This document shows positions 33,813-41,731 of a DNA stretch of 64,000 nt, one piece after another. Source of the DNA: an uncultured Maribacter sp. (GTDB lineage Bacteria > Bacteroidota > Bacteroidia > Flavobacteriales > Flavobacteriaceae); contig CANMKG010000011.1 in NCBI GenBank assembly GCA_947498505.1, positions 1-64,000 on the forward strand, in the 5' to 3' direction. How positions within the stretch are numbered: position 1 is the stretch's first letter; every line of letters begins with the position of its first letter. The notes below the pieces were generated by a model. It saw only the letters and a list, made by a program, of their open reading frames with translations. It did not search any database and was not told where the DNA came from. The translations under genes were made by a program, and so were the position numbers.

Positions 33813-34379
33813 ATGGCAAGAAAAAAAGAATATTTAGAAGACGAAGTTATTGAAAAAGCAATGGAATTGTTCTGGCGAAATGGATATGAAACCACTTCAG
33901 TTCGAATGCTAGAAAAAGAAATGGGAATTAACCAATTTTCTATCTATGCTAGTTTTGGAAATAAAAAAGGTGTCTTTATAAAAAGCTTAGCCTGCTATAA
34001 AGGAAAGGCAAAACTTGAACTTATTAATAAATTACAAAAATCCACTGACGGAGTTAATGCAATTAAGCAGTATTTCTATGATTTTATTAAATTTTCTAAG
34101 GAGAGTAGTATTAATAAGGGCTGCTTAATTACAAATACTGTAAATGAATTAGGCGAAAAAGCGGACCAAGAAATAATGTCTGAAATTGTGAGTTTTGCTA
34201 CAAACGTTAAAGATTTATTTATAGAAAAATTAGAATCAAACCCTAAAAAAACTACTGAGACAATTAGAAAACAAGCAAATTACTTAATGGTTTCATTACA
34301 AGGATTATCTGTTGCTTCAAAAATGTTTGACCAAGAGCAATTAGATGATTTCATAGAAAATACATTCAAAAATATATAA
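33813..34379 (+). CDS. TetR family transcriptional regulator
   Basis: The 188-residue protein has an N-terminal TetR HTH (DEVIEKAMELFWRNGYETTSVRMLEKEMGINQFSIYASFGNKKGVF) and the helical ligand domain typical of AcrR/YcdC-like repressors. Operator-like dyads are at 33774 and 34396, before itself and before the AhpD-like gene, so it is likely the repressor of both. Confidence 0.93.
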   Translation: MARKKEYLEDEVIEKAMELFWRNGYETTSVRMLEKEMGINQFSIYASFGNKKGVFIKSLACYKGKAKLELINKLQKSTDGVNAIKQYFYDFIKFSKESSINKGCLITNTVNELGEKADQEIMSEIVSFATNVKDLFIEKLESNPKKTTETIRKQANYLMVSLQGLSVASKMFDQEQLDDFIENTFKNI

Positions 34380-34395
34380 CTTTTTTTTATTCAAT

Positions 34396-34415
34396 AACTA
34401 AGCATGTGCTTAGTT
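34396..34415. promoter_or_regulatory. TetR operator before AhpD-like gene
   Basis: AACTAAGCATGTGCTTAGTT is a perfect dyad with 9-bp arms, located 22 bases before the ATG at 34438. It matches the imperfect site before the TetR gene. Confidence 0.68.
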
Positions 34416-34437
34416 TAAATTTAAATAAATAATAATT

Positions 34438-35010
34438 ATGAGTACTACAAACACGATGAATTTAGAACCCAAGACTCTTGAAAATGCCGATGCCATTTCA
34501 AGTCAAATTTTAGAAACATCACAACAGAAATTAGGATTAGTTCCTAATATGTATGCAGGTATGGCAAATAATACAGCATTACTTGACGGCTATGTATCAG
34601 CATACAACTCATTCAGGGCAAATTCTGGATTTAGTCCACAAGAGCAAGAAGTAATATTTTTATCAATAGCATTTGAAAATGGATGTGAGTATTGCATGGC
34701 TGCACATAGCTTTGTCGGTGATAACATGACTAAAGTACCTACTGACGTTACTAATGCTATAAGAAATAATACAGAGATACAAGATAAAAAATTGAAAGCA
34801 TTAAGCCTATTTTCAAAAGCAATAACCTTAAAAAGAGGACTTCCTACTGAAACAGATATTAATGATTTTATAAATGCAGGCTATACCGAAAAACATATAT
34901 TAGGTGTAATTGCAGGTGTAGGAATTAAAACTATGAGTAATTATTTCAACCATATTTTTAACACACCTGTTGATGATGCTTTTAAAAGTAGGATTTGGAA
35001 AAAGAAATAA
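34438..35010 (+). CDS. AhpD-like carboxymuconolactone decarboxylase family protein
   Basis: The 190-residue protein has a CMD/AhpD helical fold with the redox motif CEYCMAAHSF (CxxC plus histidine) at about residues 83-92, as in peroxidase-related alkylhydroperoxidase D proteins. It probably reduces peroxides or acts in detoxification. It is the likely target of the adjacent TetR. A copy of its last codons sits in front of site 21 at about 27299-27330. Confidence 0.88.
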   Translation: MSTTNTMNLEPKTLENADAISSQILETSQQKLGLVPNMYAGMANNTALLDGYVSAYNSFRANSGFSPQEQEVIFLSIAFENGCEYCMAAHSFVGDNMTKVPTDVTNAIRNNTEIQDKKLKALSLFSKAITLKRGLPTETDINDFINAGYTEKHILGVIAGVGIKTMSNYFNHIFNTPVDDAFKSRIWKKK

Positions 35011-35267
35011 AAGGCTATAACAACGTGTACAAAAAATAGCTATATCAGCACAAGTCAATAGATAGGTTTGTGCTTTTTTATTTATATTTAGTTTTCTGAA
35101 AAATTAGTAATCAATTTACTACTTTTCATATACAAACCATCATGCTTCATAGAAATAAAGAAAGTCAGATAAATGAGTAAATCGAAAAAATTTTGGGATA
35201 GTGCTTCAAAAAATTATGACAAAACCGAAGAGCGCTTTGAATACATTCACAAAAAGTCAAGAGAAAA
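34977..35267 (+). repeat. 290-bp duplicated segment, copy B
   Basis: This is the parental-looking copy of 27299-27589. It runs from the last codons of the AhpD-like gene through the attC-like site into the first 32 codons of an intact methyltransferase. Both genes are whole here, so this copy is probably the original. Confidence 0.9.
35013..35148 (+). repeat. attC-like site 26
   Basis: R'' GGCTATAAC (35013-35021) is the exact complement of the cassette start at 33713. L'' CGTGTACAAAAAATAGC pairs with TACTACTTTTCATATACAAACC; right box ATCATGC lacks GTT. It has the same central hairpin (AGCACAAG/TTTGTGCT) as site 21. Confidence 0.88.
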
Positions 35268-35817
35268 CGCTAAAAGGCATTTAGAAAGCTATAATGTTGT
35301 TTTAGATTACGGGTGTGGTACGGGCACAACAGCTTGCGAGATTGCCAATGATGTTAAAGAGATTCATGCCATTGATATATCCCCAAAAATGATTGAAATT
35401 TCCAAAAAGAAAGCAGCTGAAAAAAACATCAAAAATGTAATATTTGAAGAAGGGGATATTTTTGATGAAAAGCTAAAAAAAGAATCTTATGATAGAATTC
35501 TGGCTTTTAATATGCTGCATACTATTCCTAATCCCGAGAGTGCCGTGCAAAGAATAAATGAATTACTCAAACCTGATGGGTTATTTATATCTATCACTCC
35601 TTGTTTAGGTGATAAAATGTCTTTTCTAATTGGCTTGCAAATTCGACTGGTTCAGGTAATGTGTAAGATAGGAATAATCCCAATTCCTATAAGAAGGATT
35701 AAAAGTTCAGATTTGGATGAATTAATTATTAACGGTAATTTTCTGAATATTGATACTGAAAAGATATATAAGGGAGCATCTAGCTATTTTATGGTAGCAA
35801 AAAAGAAAGATGCTTAA
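35173..35817 (+). CDS. SAM-dependent methyltransferase
   Basis: The 214-residue protein has a class I methyltransferase core: VVLDYGCGTGTTACEIAN at about residues 42-59 (motif I), IHAIDISPKMIEISKKKAAEK, and YDRILAFNMLHTIPNP. The substrate is unknown. It occupies one cassette; its first 32 codons are duplicated at 27495. End boxes match loosely (GTAACGC-type complement with transitions). Confidence 0.9.
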   Translation: MSKSKKFWDSASKNYDKTEERFEYIHKKSRENAKRHLESYNVVLDYGCGTGTTACEIANDVKEIHAIDISPKMIEISKKKAAEKNIKNVIFEEGDIFDEKLKKESYDRILAFNMLHTIPNPESAVQRINELLKPDGLFISITPCLGDKMSFLIGLQIRLVQVMCKIGIIPIPIRRIKSSDLDELIINGNFLNIDTEKIYKGASSYFMVAKKKDA

Positions 35818-35830
35818 TAAAAAATAACAA

Positions 35831-35945
35831 AGCGTAACAATGTGTATTAGTAATAACTGTTTAAGTGATAAAACAAAGGCCAGTGCAAAACCGCAAGGTT
35901 TTTGAGTAAAATCTGATACAACTCATACACGAAACCGCTAGTAAC
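35831..35945 (+). repeat. attC-like site 27
   Basis: R'' AGCGTAAC (35831-35838), L'' ATGTGTATTAGTAATAAC; right side ACTCATACACGAAACC; right box GCTAGTAAC (GCT in place of GTT, 35937-35945). Confidence 0.78.
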
Positions 35946-35967
35946 AATATAATACGCCCCTATTTTT

Positions 35968-37077
35968 ATGAAGAAAAATCATTCCGTTTTGAAATGTATA
36001 ATTATATCACTTCTGCTTATTAGTTGTATTCAAAATACAAATAAACATAAGACAGTAAATATTACGCATCACCTAACGCAAGACATCGAGTCATATATAA
36101 AAAAACAAGAAGAGTTAGGATTTAAAGGAGTTGTTTATATTGCAAAAAACGACTCTATTATTTATAAGTCAAATAAAGATAATAATACATCAAACGAAGC
36201 TTATCATATTGCTTCAATTTCCAAACAATTTACCGCTACCGCAATATTGAAACTTTATGAAAGTAATAAAATATCTTTGAACGATACCTTAGGCAAGTTT
36301 TTCGAGAGTGTACCGCTAAATAAAAGAAAAATCACTATACATAACCTTTTAACTCATACCTCTGGTCTTCCCAATAACTATGTTGCTGATGGTGAATCGG
36401 ACAGACAAAAAGCCATAGAAAGCATCCTTTCAGAGCCGTTGGAATATGAAATAGGTGAAAGCTATCACTATTCTGCTGAGGGATATAATCTTTTAGCAAT
36501 AATTATTGAAATTGTTACAGGTATAACCTATGAAGATTTTATGATGAAAAATATTTTTAAACCGTTTGGTTTGAATAATATCAGTTTTTGGGGTAAAAAA
36601 AACAAACAACTGAGCTTGGCTCCATATGGCAACATGGAAGTAGTTAATGAGTTACCAGAAAAAGTTTTCAATCAAGGTAAATCAATTACAAATTATGGAT
36701 TTAAAGGCAGTACAGGAATTTATAGTACAATAGATGATTTATACAAGTGGACACAATTGGTCAAAAACAATAAGCTTCTCTCAAAGCAAAATACAGAACT
36801 ATTGTTTAAGCCTTATATAAAGATACGTGGAGATTCTATTAATAGGACTTTTTATGGCTACGGTTGGGTTATTCAGTTAAAAAATAACCGGAAGATTGGC
36901 ATAAGACATGGCGGTGATGAGGCAGGGCAACATAATGGTATTATTCGTTGGAACAACAACGGATATACAATTATAGTACTCTCAAACAAGTGGGCCAATA
37001 ATATTGAAGGAAAATTTAAGGGTGTCGGATGGAGTACCGTATTAAGCATTGGTCTACGAGACCTATTGAAAAAATAA
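35968..37077 (+). CDS. serine hydrolase, beta-lactamase class C-like lipoprotein
   Basis: The 369-residue protein has a lipobox ending LLISC and a class C/DD-peptidase fold: the SxxK motif SISKQ (about residue 87), the Y-x-N-like YSAEGYN (about 165) and a late HGGDEAG. This is the broad serine hydrolase family (penicillin-binding, esterase and D-aminopeptidase activities); true beta-lactamase activity is unproven. It is one of three such proteins in the window (also 45604 and 47903). Confidence 0.87.
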   Translation: MKKNHSVLKCIIISLLLISCIQNTNKHKTVNITHHLTQDIESYIKKQEELGFKGVVYIAKNDSIIYKSNKDNNTSNEAYHIASISKQFTATAILKLYESNKISLNDTLGKFFESVPLNKRKITIHNLLTHTSGLPNNYVADGESDRQKAIESILSEPLEYEIGESYHYSAEGYNLLAIIIEIVTGITYEDFMMKNIFKPFGLNNISFWGKKNKQLSLAPYGNMEVVNELPEKVFNQGKSITNYGFKGSTGIYSTIDDLYKWTQLVKNNKLLSKQNTELLFKPYIKIRGDSINRTFYGYGWVIQLKNNRKIGIRHGGDEAGQHNGIIRWNNNGYTIIVLSNKWANNIEGKFKGVGWSTVLSIGLRDLLKK

Positions 37078-37081
37078 AAAA

Positions 37082-37199
37082 CTGGCGACCACACAATATG
37101 CAAAAAATTGTTTATACTGTACTTAAACAAAGGTCTTTGCTTGTTTTACCTCATCTATTTTTCTCCGGAATATCCTCGCATACAAACACGTTGTAAACC
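37082..37199 (+). repeat. attC-like site 28, worn
   Basis: Left side CTGGCGACCACACAATATGC is an altered R''-L''; right side TATCCTCGCATACAAACAC and R' GTTGTAAACC (37190-37199) are normal. The left box does not match its cassette start. Confidence 0.55.
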
Positions 37200-37225
37200 A
37201 TAACTCAAAAAATACATTACCCATT

Positions 37226-37717
37226 ATGAAAAATTTCTTTATTGTATTCTTTTTATTAGTTACCTACACAAAATGTATAAGTCAAACTAAAGCAGAAGCA
37301 CTTATATCTTTGAATAAAAAAATAGATATACATAAGCTATACGATAACAAAAAAAACTATAACTATTTGCTTGAAGAAGTTGATTTTAACGATAAAAAAA
37401 CGATTAAATTCATACAATTCTGTACAGCTGACGAACTTTGTTCAACAGCATATTATTTGACAGCAAAAGAGTATTCAGAAATAACAATCAAGCAAACAGA
37501 TAAAAGTAAACACATTCAAATATTTTTTCCAAATAGTTCTATTGACACGAAAAAGATTAACATAAAAACTGGAGAACATTTCAATGGAGAAACCGTATCT
37601 AGTATAACAATTTTTCTAAAAAAGAATACAACGCAAACTGAAGCGAATAAAATAAAAGAAGGATTTGTTGATTTATTAGAAATGTATAATATTAAAAAAA
37701 AGGACATTTTAAACTAA
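37226..37717 (+). CDS. exported protein, unknown function
   Basis: The 163-residue protein has a signal peptide ending KCISQ. The mature part is lysine-rich and shows no recognised motif. A cysteine pair (FCTADELC) may form a disulfide. It is a single-gene cassette. Nothing in the neighbourhood suggests a role. Confidence 0.65.
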   Translation: MKNFFIVFFLLVTYTKCISQTKAEALISLNKKIDIHKLYDNKKNYNYLLEEVDFNDKKTIKFIQFCTADELCSTAYYLTAKEYSEITIKQTDKSKHIQIFFPNSSIDTKKINIKTGEHFNGETVSSITIFLKKNTTQTEANKIKEGFVDLLEMYNIKKKDILN

Positions 37718-37720
37718 AAA

Positions 37721-37910
37721 CCAATTGTTAATGATGTCTGCTGGGCATTACTCTTTTGGAAAAAATAAGTATCTAATTGTATTTACTCTAACATGTCCCT
37801 ACGATTCACAACAAGGCATATAAGACATAACTAGTAAATGCAAAAAAAAGTCGAAACAAAAAATCGACTCCTTTTTTCACACTACATTTCTTTACAAAGA
37901 CGTTGCAAGT
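37721..37910 (+). repeat. attC-like site 29
   Basis: The left side CAATTGTTAATGATGTCTGC is a degenerate R''-L''. The right side CTTTACAAAGAC and R' GTTGCAAGT (37902-37910) are recognisable. The centre contains AAAAGTCGA and TCGACTCCTTTT, an inverted repeat. Confidence 0.5.
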
Positions 37911-38035
37911 CATTAATAAAACTATTTGGAGAAAGCGTAAATTGAAGAAAAAAATAAAAGCAAAATATTTATATTTGGGTTAATATCAGACTAAAACAAA
38001 GTACGGTCCTGACACCTTACTTTTCCAACACTTAA
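37911..38035. other. possible non-coding cassette
   Basis: Two R'-type ends (37902 and 38037) lie only 135 bases apart with no ORF between them. The stretch could be a gene-less cassette or the remnant of a deleted one. No R'' box matching the start GTTGCAAGT was found. Confidence 0.35.
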
Positions 38036-38045
38036 CGTTAGCATC
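38036..38045 (+). repeat. attC-like right box
   Basis: CGTTAGCATC (38036-38045) after ACACTTAA has the R' form and lies 24 bases before a gene start. The rest of an attC-like element is not clear upstream. Confidence 0.35.
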
Positions 38046-38068
38046 AATCAATTTAAAATCAGATAAAA

Positions 38069-38446
38069 ATGAAAGTTACAGCTGAAAAAAATGAAAAGGT
38101 TGCCAACATGATATTTGCATCCATTTATCCACTTTATCTGAATAGATTAGAGAAAAATGGTAGAACAAAAGAAGAGCTCGACCAAGTAATTAAATGGTTT
38201 ACTGGTTTTGATAAAGATGCTTTACAAGCATTTATTGACGAAAAGGTAACTTTTAGAACATTTTTTCAAAAAGCGAAAATAAATCCAAACGCGCACTTGA
38301 TTAAAGGTGTGGTGTGTGGTTATAGAATTGAAGAAATAGAAGATGAATTTGAATTATATAAGCAATGTAGACGCATGGAAAAGCTGATTGATGAATTGGC
38401 AAGAGGTCGTAAAATGGAGAAAATTTTGCGAGAAGAAAAAAGCTAA
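38069..38446 (+). CDS. DUF2200 family protein
   Basis: The 125-residue soluble protein matches DUF2200 along its length: IFASIYPLYLNRLEKNGRTKEELDQVIKWFTG, RTFFQKAKINPNAHLIKGVVCGYRIEEIEDEF and a helical end. The family is widespread in bacteria and has no assigned role. It is in one cassette with the next gene, 41 bases apart. Confidence 0.88.
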   Translation: MKVTAEKNEKVANMIFASIYPLYLNRLEKNGRTKEELDQVIKWFTGFDKDALQAFIDEKVTFRTFFQKAKINPNAHLIKGVVCGYRIEEIEDEFELYKQCRRMEKLIDELARGRKMEKILREEKS

Positions 38447-38487
38447 CAAAACCTAAAAGTTAACATTGTTTAAAAAAACAAAACTGT

Positions 38488-38901
38488 ATGAAAGAAAAAT
38501 TAAAACCAATAAAAACAATTCACTCTGGCTTAACTCTAGGAATTGCAGTAGCTTATTTTATACTTGGAGACTTGCAAACTTTAGAATTTTTGAAAATTCC
38601 AAAAATTGAAACTTCAACCTTTATTTATCTATTAATACCAATAGCTGCAATTTTTTTAGGGAACTTACTTTATAAACAACAACTAAAAAACATTGCAAAT
38701 AATTTGACTTTAGAAGAAAAAATTGGAACATACCAAACGGCATCACTTATACGTTGGGCAATGTTAGAAGGAGCTGCATTTTTTATCCTTTTTGCTAAAA
38801 AAGAGTTTGTTTTGATTGGACTGTTTTTGATTTTTTATCTGGTTTTTCTAAAACCTTCCGAAGAAGGAATGAAAAGAGATTTTGAAATGGCTGGGAAATA
38901 A
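38488..38901 (+). CDS. four-TM membrane protein, unknown
   Basis: The 137-residue protein has four predicted helices (about 15-32, 45-63, 88-105 and 108-124) with a soluble loop LTLEEKIGTYQTASLIRWAMLEG. I do not recognise a family. It is likely co-transcribed with the DUF2200 gene. Confidence 0.68.
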   Translation: MKEKLKPIKTIHSGLTLGIAVAYFILGDLQTLEFLKIPKIETSTFIYLLIPIAAIFLGNLLYKQQLKNIANNLTLEEKIGTYQTASLIRWAMLEGAAFFILFAKKEFVLIGLFLIFYLVFLKPSEEGMKRDFEMAGK

Positions 38902-38914
38902 AATCAAAATGCCC

Positions 38915-39038
38915 GCATTAACCATAAGTAATAGCATATTCTAGCCTAATTACGAATCCTAAAAGGTTAGGGTTTTCAATTTTTATTCTCTAATTTAGTT
39001 GCTTAACCGCAAATTAATAGTACTTAAACCGTTACAAC
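38915..39038 (+). repeat. attC-like site 31
   Basis: R'' GCATTAAC (38915-38922), L'' CATAAGTAATAGCATATTC; the centre AATCCTAAAAGGTTAGGGTT resembles sites 4 and 10; right side ATAGTACTTAAACC and R' GTTACAAC (39031-39038). Confidence 0.75.
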
Positions 39039-39050
39039 AAACAAAAAAAT

Positions 39051-39953
39051 ATGCTTAAAAGAACGCCGATTCTATTCTTAATCTTTTTAATAGTTTTCTC
39101 AAAAGGATATTCTCAAGATATTGAAACCTTAAGACAAAAAATTGATAGCATTGTAAATACTAAAAAAGCAATTGTCGGAGTCGCAATTAATGGTACTAAA
39201 GTTGAAGATACGCTAAGTATCAATGGTCAAAGACACTTTCCTATGCAAAGCGTATTTAAGTTTCCAATTGCATTGACAATTTTATCAGAAATAGATAAAG
39301 GCAACCTTTCTCTAAATCAAAAAATTAATATTAAGAAAAGTGAGTTGTTACCTGGGCTATGGAGTCCAATACGAAAAAAATATCCTGAAGGCGCTGCTAT
39401 TACTATAGCAGAAATCATGAAGTACACCGTTGCTTTAAGTGACAATGTAGGCTGCGATGCTTTACTAAGACTTCTGGGAGAACCACAAGTTGTTGAAAAT
39501 TATTTTTCTGCTCTCGGATTTAAGGATTTTGCCGTTAAAATAAATGAAGAGACCATGCAAAATAATTGGGACATGCAATTTTTAAATTGGACAACACCTA
39601 AAGAAGCAAACAAAATACTGGCAGCATTTTTTGAAAACAAAAATAGCTTGCTTTCCAACAAGAGCTATGATTTTATTTGGAACATCATGAAAGGCACCAA
39701 AACTGGAAAAAACAGGCTAAGGGGACAATTGCCTAAAGAGACAATAGTTGCACATAAAACAGGCTGGTCTGGAAAACATAAAGAGACTGGTATTAGTGCT
39801 GCAGTAAATAATATCGGAATTGTTTTTCTACCCAATAAAGAACATTTTACCATAAGTGTTTTTGTTACTGAATCAGCAGAAAATTTTGAAACTAATGAGA
39901 AAATAATATCAGATATTTCTAAAGCGGCTTGGGATTATTTCACAAATAAATAA
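39051..39953 (+). CDS. class A beta-lactamase, subclass A2-like
   Basis: The 300-residue exported protein has a signal peptide ending KGYSQ and all class A motifs: SVFK at about residues 70-73, SDN (LSDNVGCD) at about 130, a glutamate in the omega loop (EETMQNNWDMQFLNWTTP) and the KTG triad (AHKTGWSGK) near 235. The omega loop resembles the CblA/CepA/CfxA/PER group of Bacteroidota. It should hydrolyse penicillins and cephalosporins in the periplasm; the spectrum cannot be read from sequence. It sits between two attC-like elements as a single-gene cassette. Confidence 0.88.
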   Translation: MLKRTPILFLIFLIVFSKGYSQDIETLRQKIDSIVNTKKAIVGVAINGTKVEDTLSINGQRHFPMQSVFKFPIALTILSEIDKGNLSLNQKINIKKSELLPGLWSPIRKKYPEGAAITIAEIMKYTVALSDNVGCDALLRLLGEPQVVENYFSALGFKDFAVKINEETMQNNWDMQFLNWTTPKEANKILAAFFENKNSLLSNKSYDFIWNIMKGTKTGKNRLRGQLPKETIVAHKTGWSGKHKETGISAAVNNIGIVFLPNKEHFTISVFVTESAENFETNEKIISDISKAAWDYFTNK

Positions 39954-40050
39954 TCATAAAACAAAGGCCGGTGCTATCCCGATAGTTATGGGAATGAAAA
40001 GTTAATGAATAAGAACCCCATATTTCACTTACAACAGACTGTTAGTCAAA
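39954..40050 (+). repeat. degenerate attC-like site after beta-lactamase
   Basis: The interval contains the imperfect palindrome ATCCCGATAGTTATGGGAAT (39977-39996) and ends with CACTTACAACAGACTGTTAGTC, whose last part has R' form. R'' is not recognisable. The match to the family is weak. Confidence 0.35.
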
Positions 40051-40324
40051 AAAACTAAACGAATGTTTTTTTTAATAAATACACTCTAGTAATCAAAAAC
40101 GTTGTTTTCAAATGAGCGATAATTATATAACTATCTGTTCAGCAGAAGAAGTTAAAAACCCAAATGGGAACGGATATCGTTAGAATGGATGGGCATCTAT
40201 AAAAAATGCTGCTTATGTCAAAATCTAAATGATAATTTTCTTTTAATTCAATATCTTAATATCCTGAAATTTTACGTTAAAAAACTTACTTTTTCACCCA
40301 TCAATCGTTAACAATAATCAGAGA
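40051..40324. other. intergenic stretch with possible gene remnants
   Basis: No full gene is present. A GTTG box at 40101 is followed by a short frame (ATG 40112 to TAG 40183, 23 residues, SDNYITICSAEEVKNPNG) that may be the start of a lost gene. A second GTT-type box (TCGTTAACAATA) lies at 40305, just before the next gene. The stretch is probably decayed cassette DNA. Confidence 0.4.
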
Positions 40325-41464
40325 ATGGAAAACAAAAAAAGAACTTCAAGAATAGTATCCATAGACATGTTAAGAGGTTTGGTTATATTAATAATGTTAG
40401 TAGATCACGTTCGAGAACATTTTTTCACACACCATCATGTAATTGACCCAATGGTTATTGAAGAAACAAGCACTGGTTTGTTTTTTACCAGATTGCTAGC
40501 CCATTTATGTGCTCCTATTTTCGTTTTTTTAACTGGGCTATCTGTTTGGCTATACGCTAACCCAAAAGATAAACCATCTAGATCCGCAACCGCTTTTTTA
40601 CTAAAACGTGGACTTTTTTTAATTCTTTTAGAAATTACGTTAGTTAATTTTTCATGGTCAGCATCATACAACACTTTGTACCTACAGGTTATATGGGCAA
40701 TAGGCTTATGCATGATTTGTTTGGCATTTTTAAGTAAACTCCCTAGAATTTGGATTGGAGTACTTGGATTTATAATTGTTTTCGGGCATAATTTGTTAAC
40801 CCCAATTACCTTTGAAACTACTGAATTAGGCTATAATTTTTGGACCATTCTTCACGACAGAGGTTATTTGGCAACCGATAGCTTTATAGATACCAGAATT
40901 TCCTACCCAGTACTACCATGGATAGGTGTAATTTTATTGGGATATTTTATGGGGCCTCTTTACCATCACCTCATATCAGCAGCAAAGAGACAAAAAATAC
41001 TGTTTTATCTTGGACTTTCGTCTATTACATTACTTTTAATATTAAGAGGATGGAATATCTATGGCGAAACATTACCCTGGGAAACACAAAACTCTTTCAT
41101 AAAATCTGTGATGTCATTTTTAAATTATACAAAGTACCCTCCTTCTTTAAATTTTTTATTATTTACTCTAGGAATAGGTTTTCTACTGCTTTCCTTTTTT
41201 GAAAGAATCAAGGGTAGATTTTCACAAATTTTGAAAGTATATGGCTCCGCTCCTATGTTCTTTTATATTATCCATTTATACGTTCTTGTAATTTTTCATG
41301 GAATTTTAATTTTCACGATTAACAAAGGCAAAGTTGTTCAGGTAAATTATGTATATCAACTTTGGTTAATTTCGATTGTATTATCCATTTTGCTATATTT
41401 TCCAACAAAAAAGTTCTCTAATTTCAAGCGTATGAGTAAATCAAAGCTGATCAAATACTTCTAG
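40325..41464 (+). CDS. DUF1624 (HGSNAT-like) membrane protein
   Basis: The 379-residue protein has about ten hydrophobic helices. It starts with RIVSIDMLRGLVILIMLVDHVREHFF, the conserved N-terminal motif of DUF1624 acyltransferase-like proteins related to heparan-alpha-glucosaminide N-acetyltransferase. It may transfer acetyl groups across the inner membrane. It is one of the larger cassette genes; its 3' element is at 41503. Confidence 0.85.
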   Translation: MENKKRTSRIVSIDMLRGLVILIMLVDHVREHFFTHHHVIDPMVIEETSTGLFFTRLLAHLCAPIFVFLTGLSVWLYANPKDKPSRSATAFLLKRGLFLILLEITLVNFSWSASYNTLYLQVIWAIGLCMICLAFLSKLPRIWIGVLGFIIVFGHNLLTPITFETTELGYNFWTILHDRGYLATDSFIDTRISYPVLPWIGVILLGYFMGPLYHHLISAAKRQKILFYLGLSSITLLLILRGWNIYGETLPWETQNSFIKSVMSFLNYTKYPPSLNFLLFTLGIGFLLLSFFERIKGRFSQILKVYGSAPMFFYIIHLYVLVIFHGILIFTINKGKVVQVNYVYQLWLISIVLSILLYFPTKKFSNFKRMSKSKLIKYF

Positions 41465-41502
41465 ATTACTTATGAACTTTAATCTCCGTAAAATAACTGC
41501 CG

Positions 41503-41699
41503 TAAGAACGCTAATATGGTATATCAATAACGGTGGTTTATTTAAAAATGAAATTTATTAAACATTGATTAAAAGTAATATTAGGTTTAACACATAATCC
41601 ACAGCTATTTCTGTATTTTTAATTTCGAAGTCAATCCAACTATTTTCATTAAATTAGGTTAGCAAACGGAACAAATTAGACGTAAACACGTTAGCGAGC
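41503..41699 (+). repeat. attC-like site 33
   Basis: Left part TAAGAACGCTAAT then ATGGTATATCAATAACGG; right part TAGACGTAAACAC and R' GTTAGCGAGC (41690-41699). CGCTAAT (41509-41515) complements GTTAGCG with one mismatch, so this site is also nearly self-matching. Confidence 0.6.
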
Positions 41700-41731
41700 A
41701 ATGTAAGGCTATTTAAAATGATCAAGAGATA

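Noticed and set aside
40918-41202. Second plus-strand frame inside the DUF1624 gene
   Set aside because: It is out of frame within a clear membrane protein gene and has no start site or motif.
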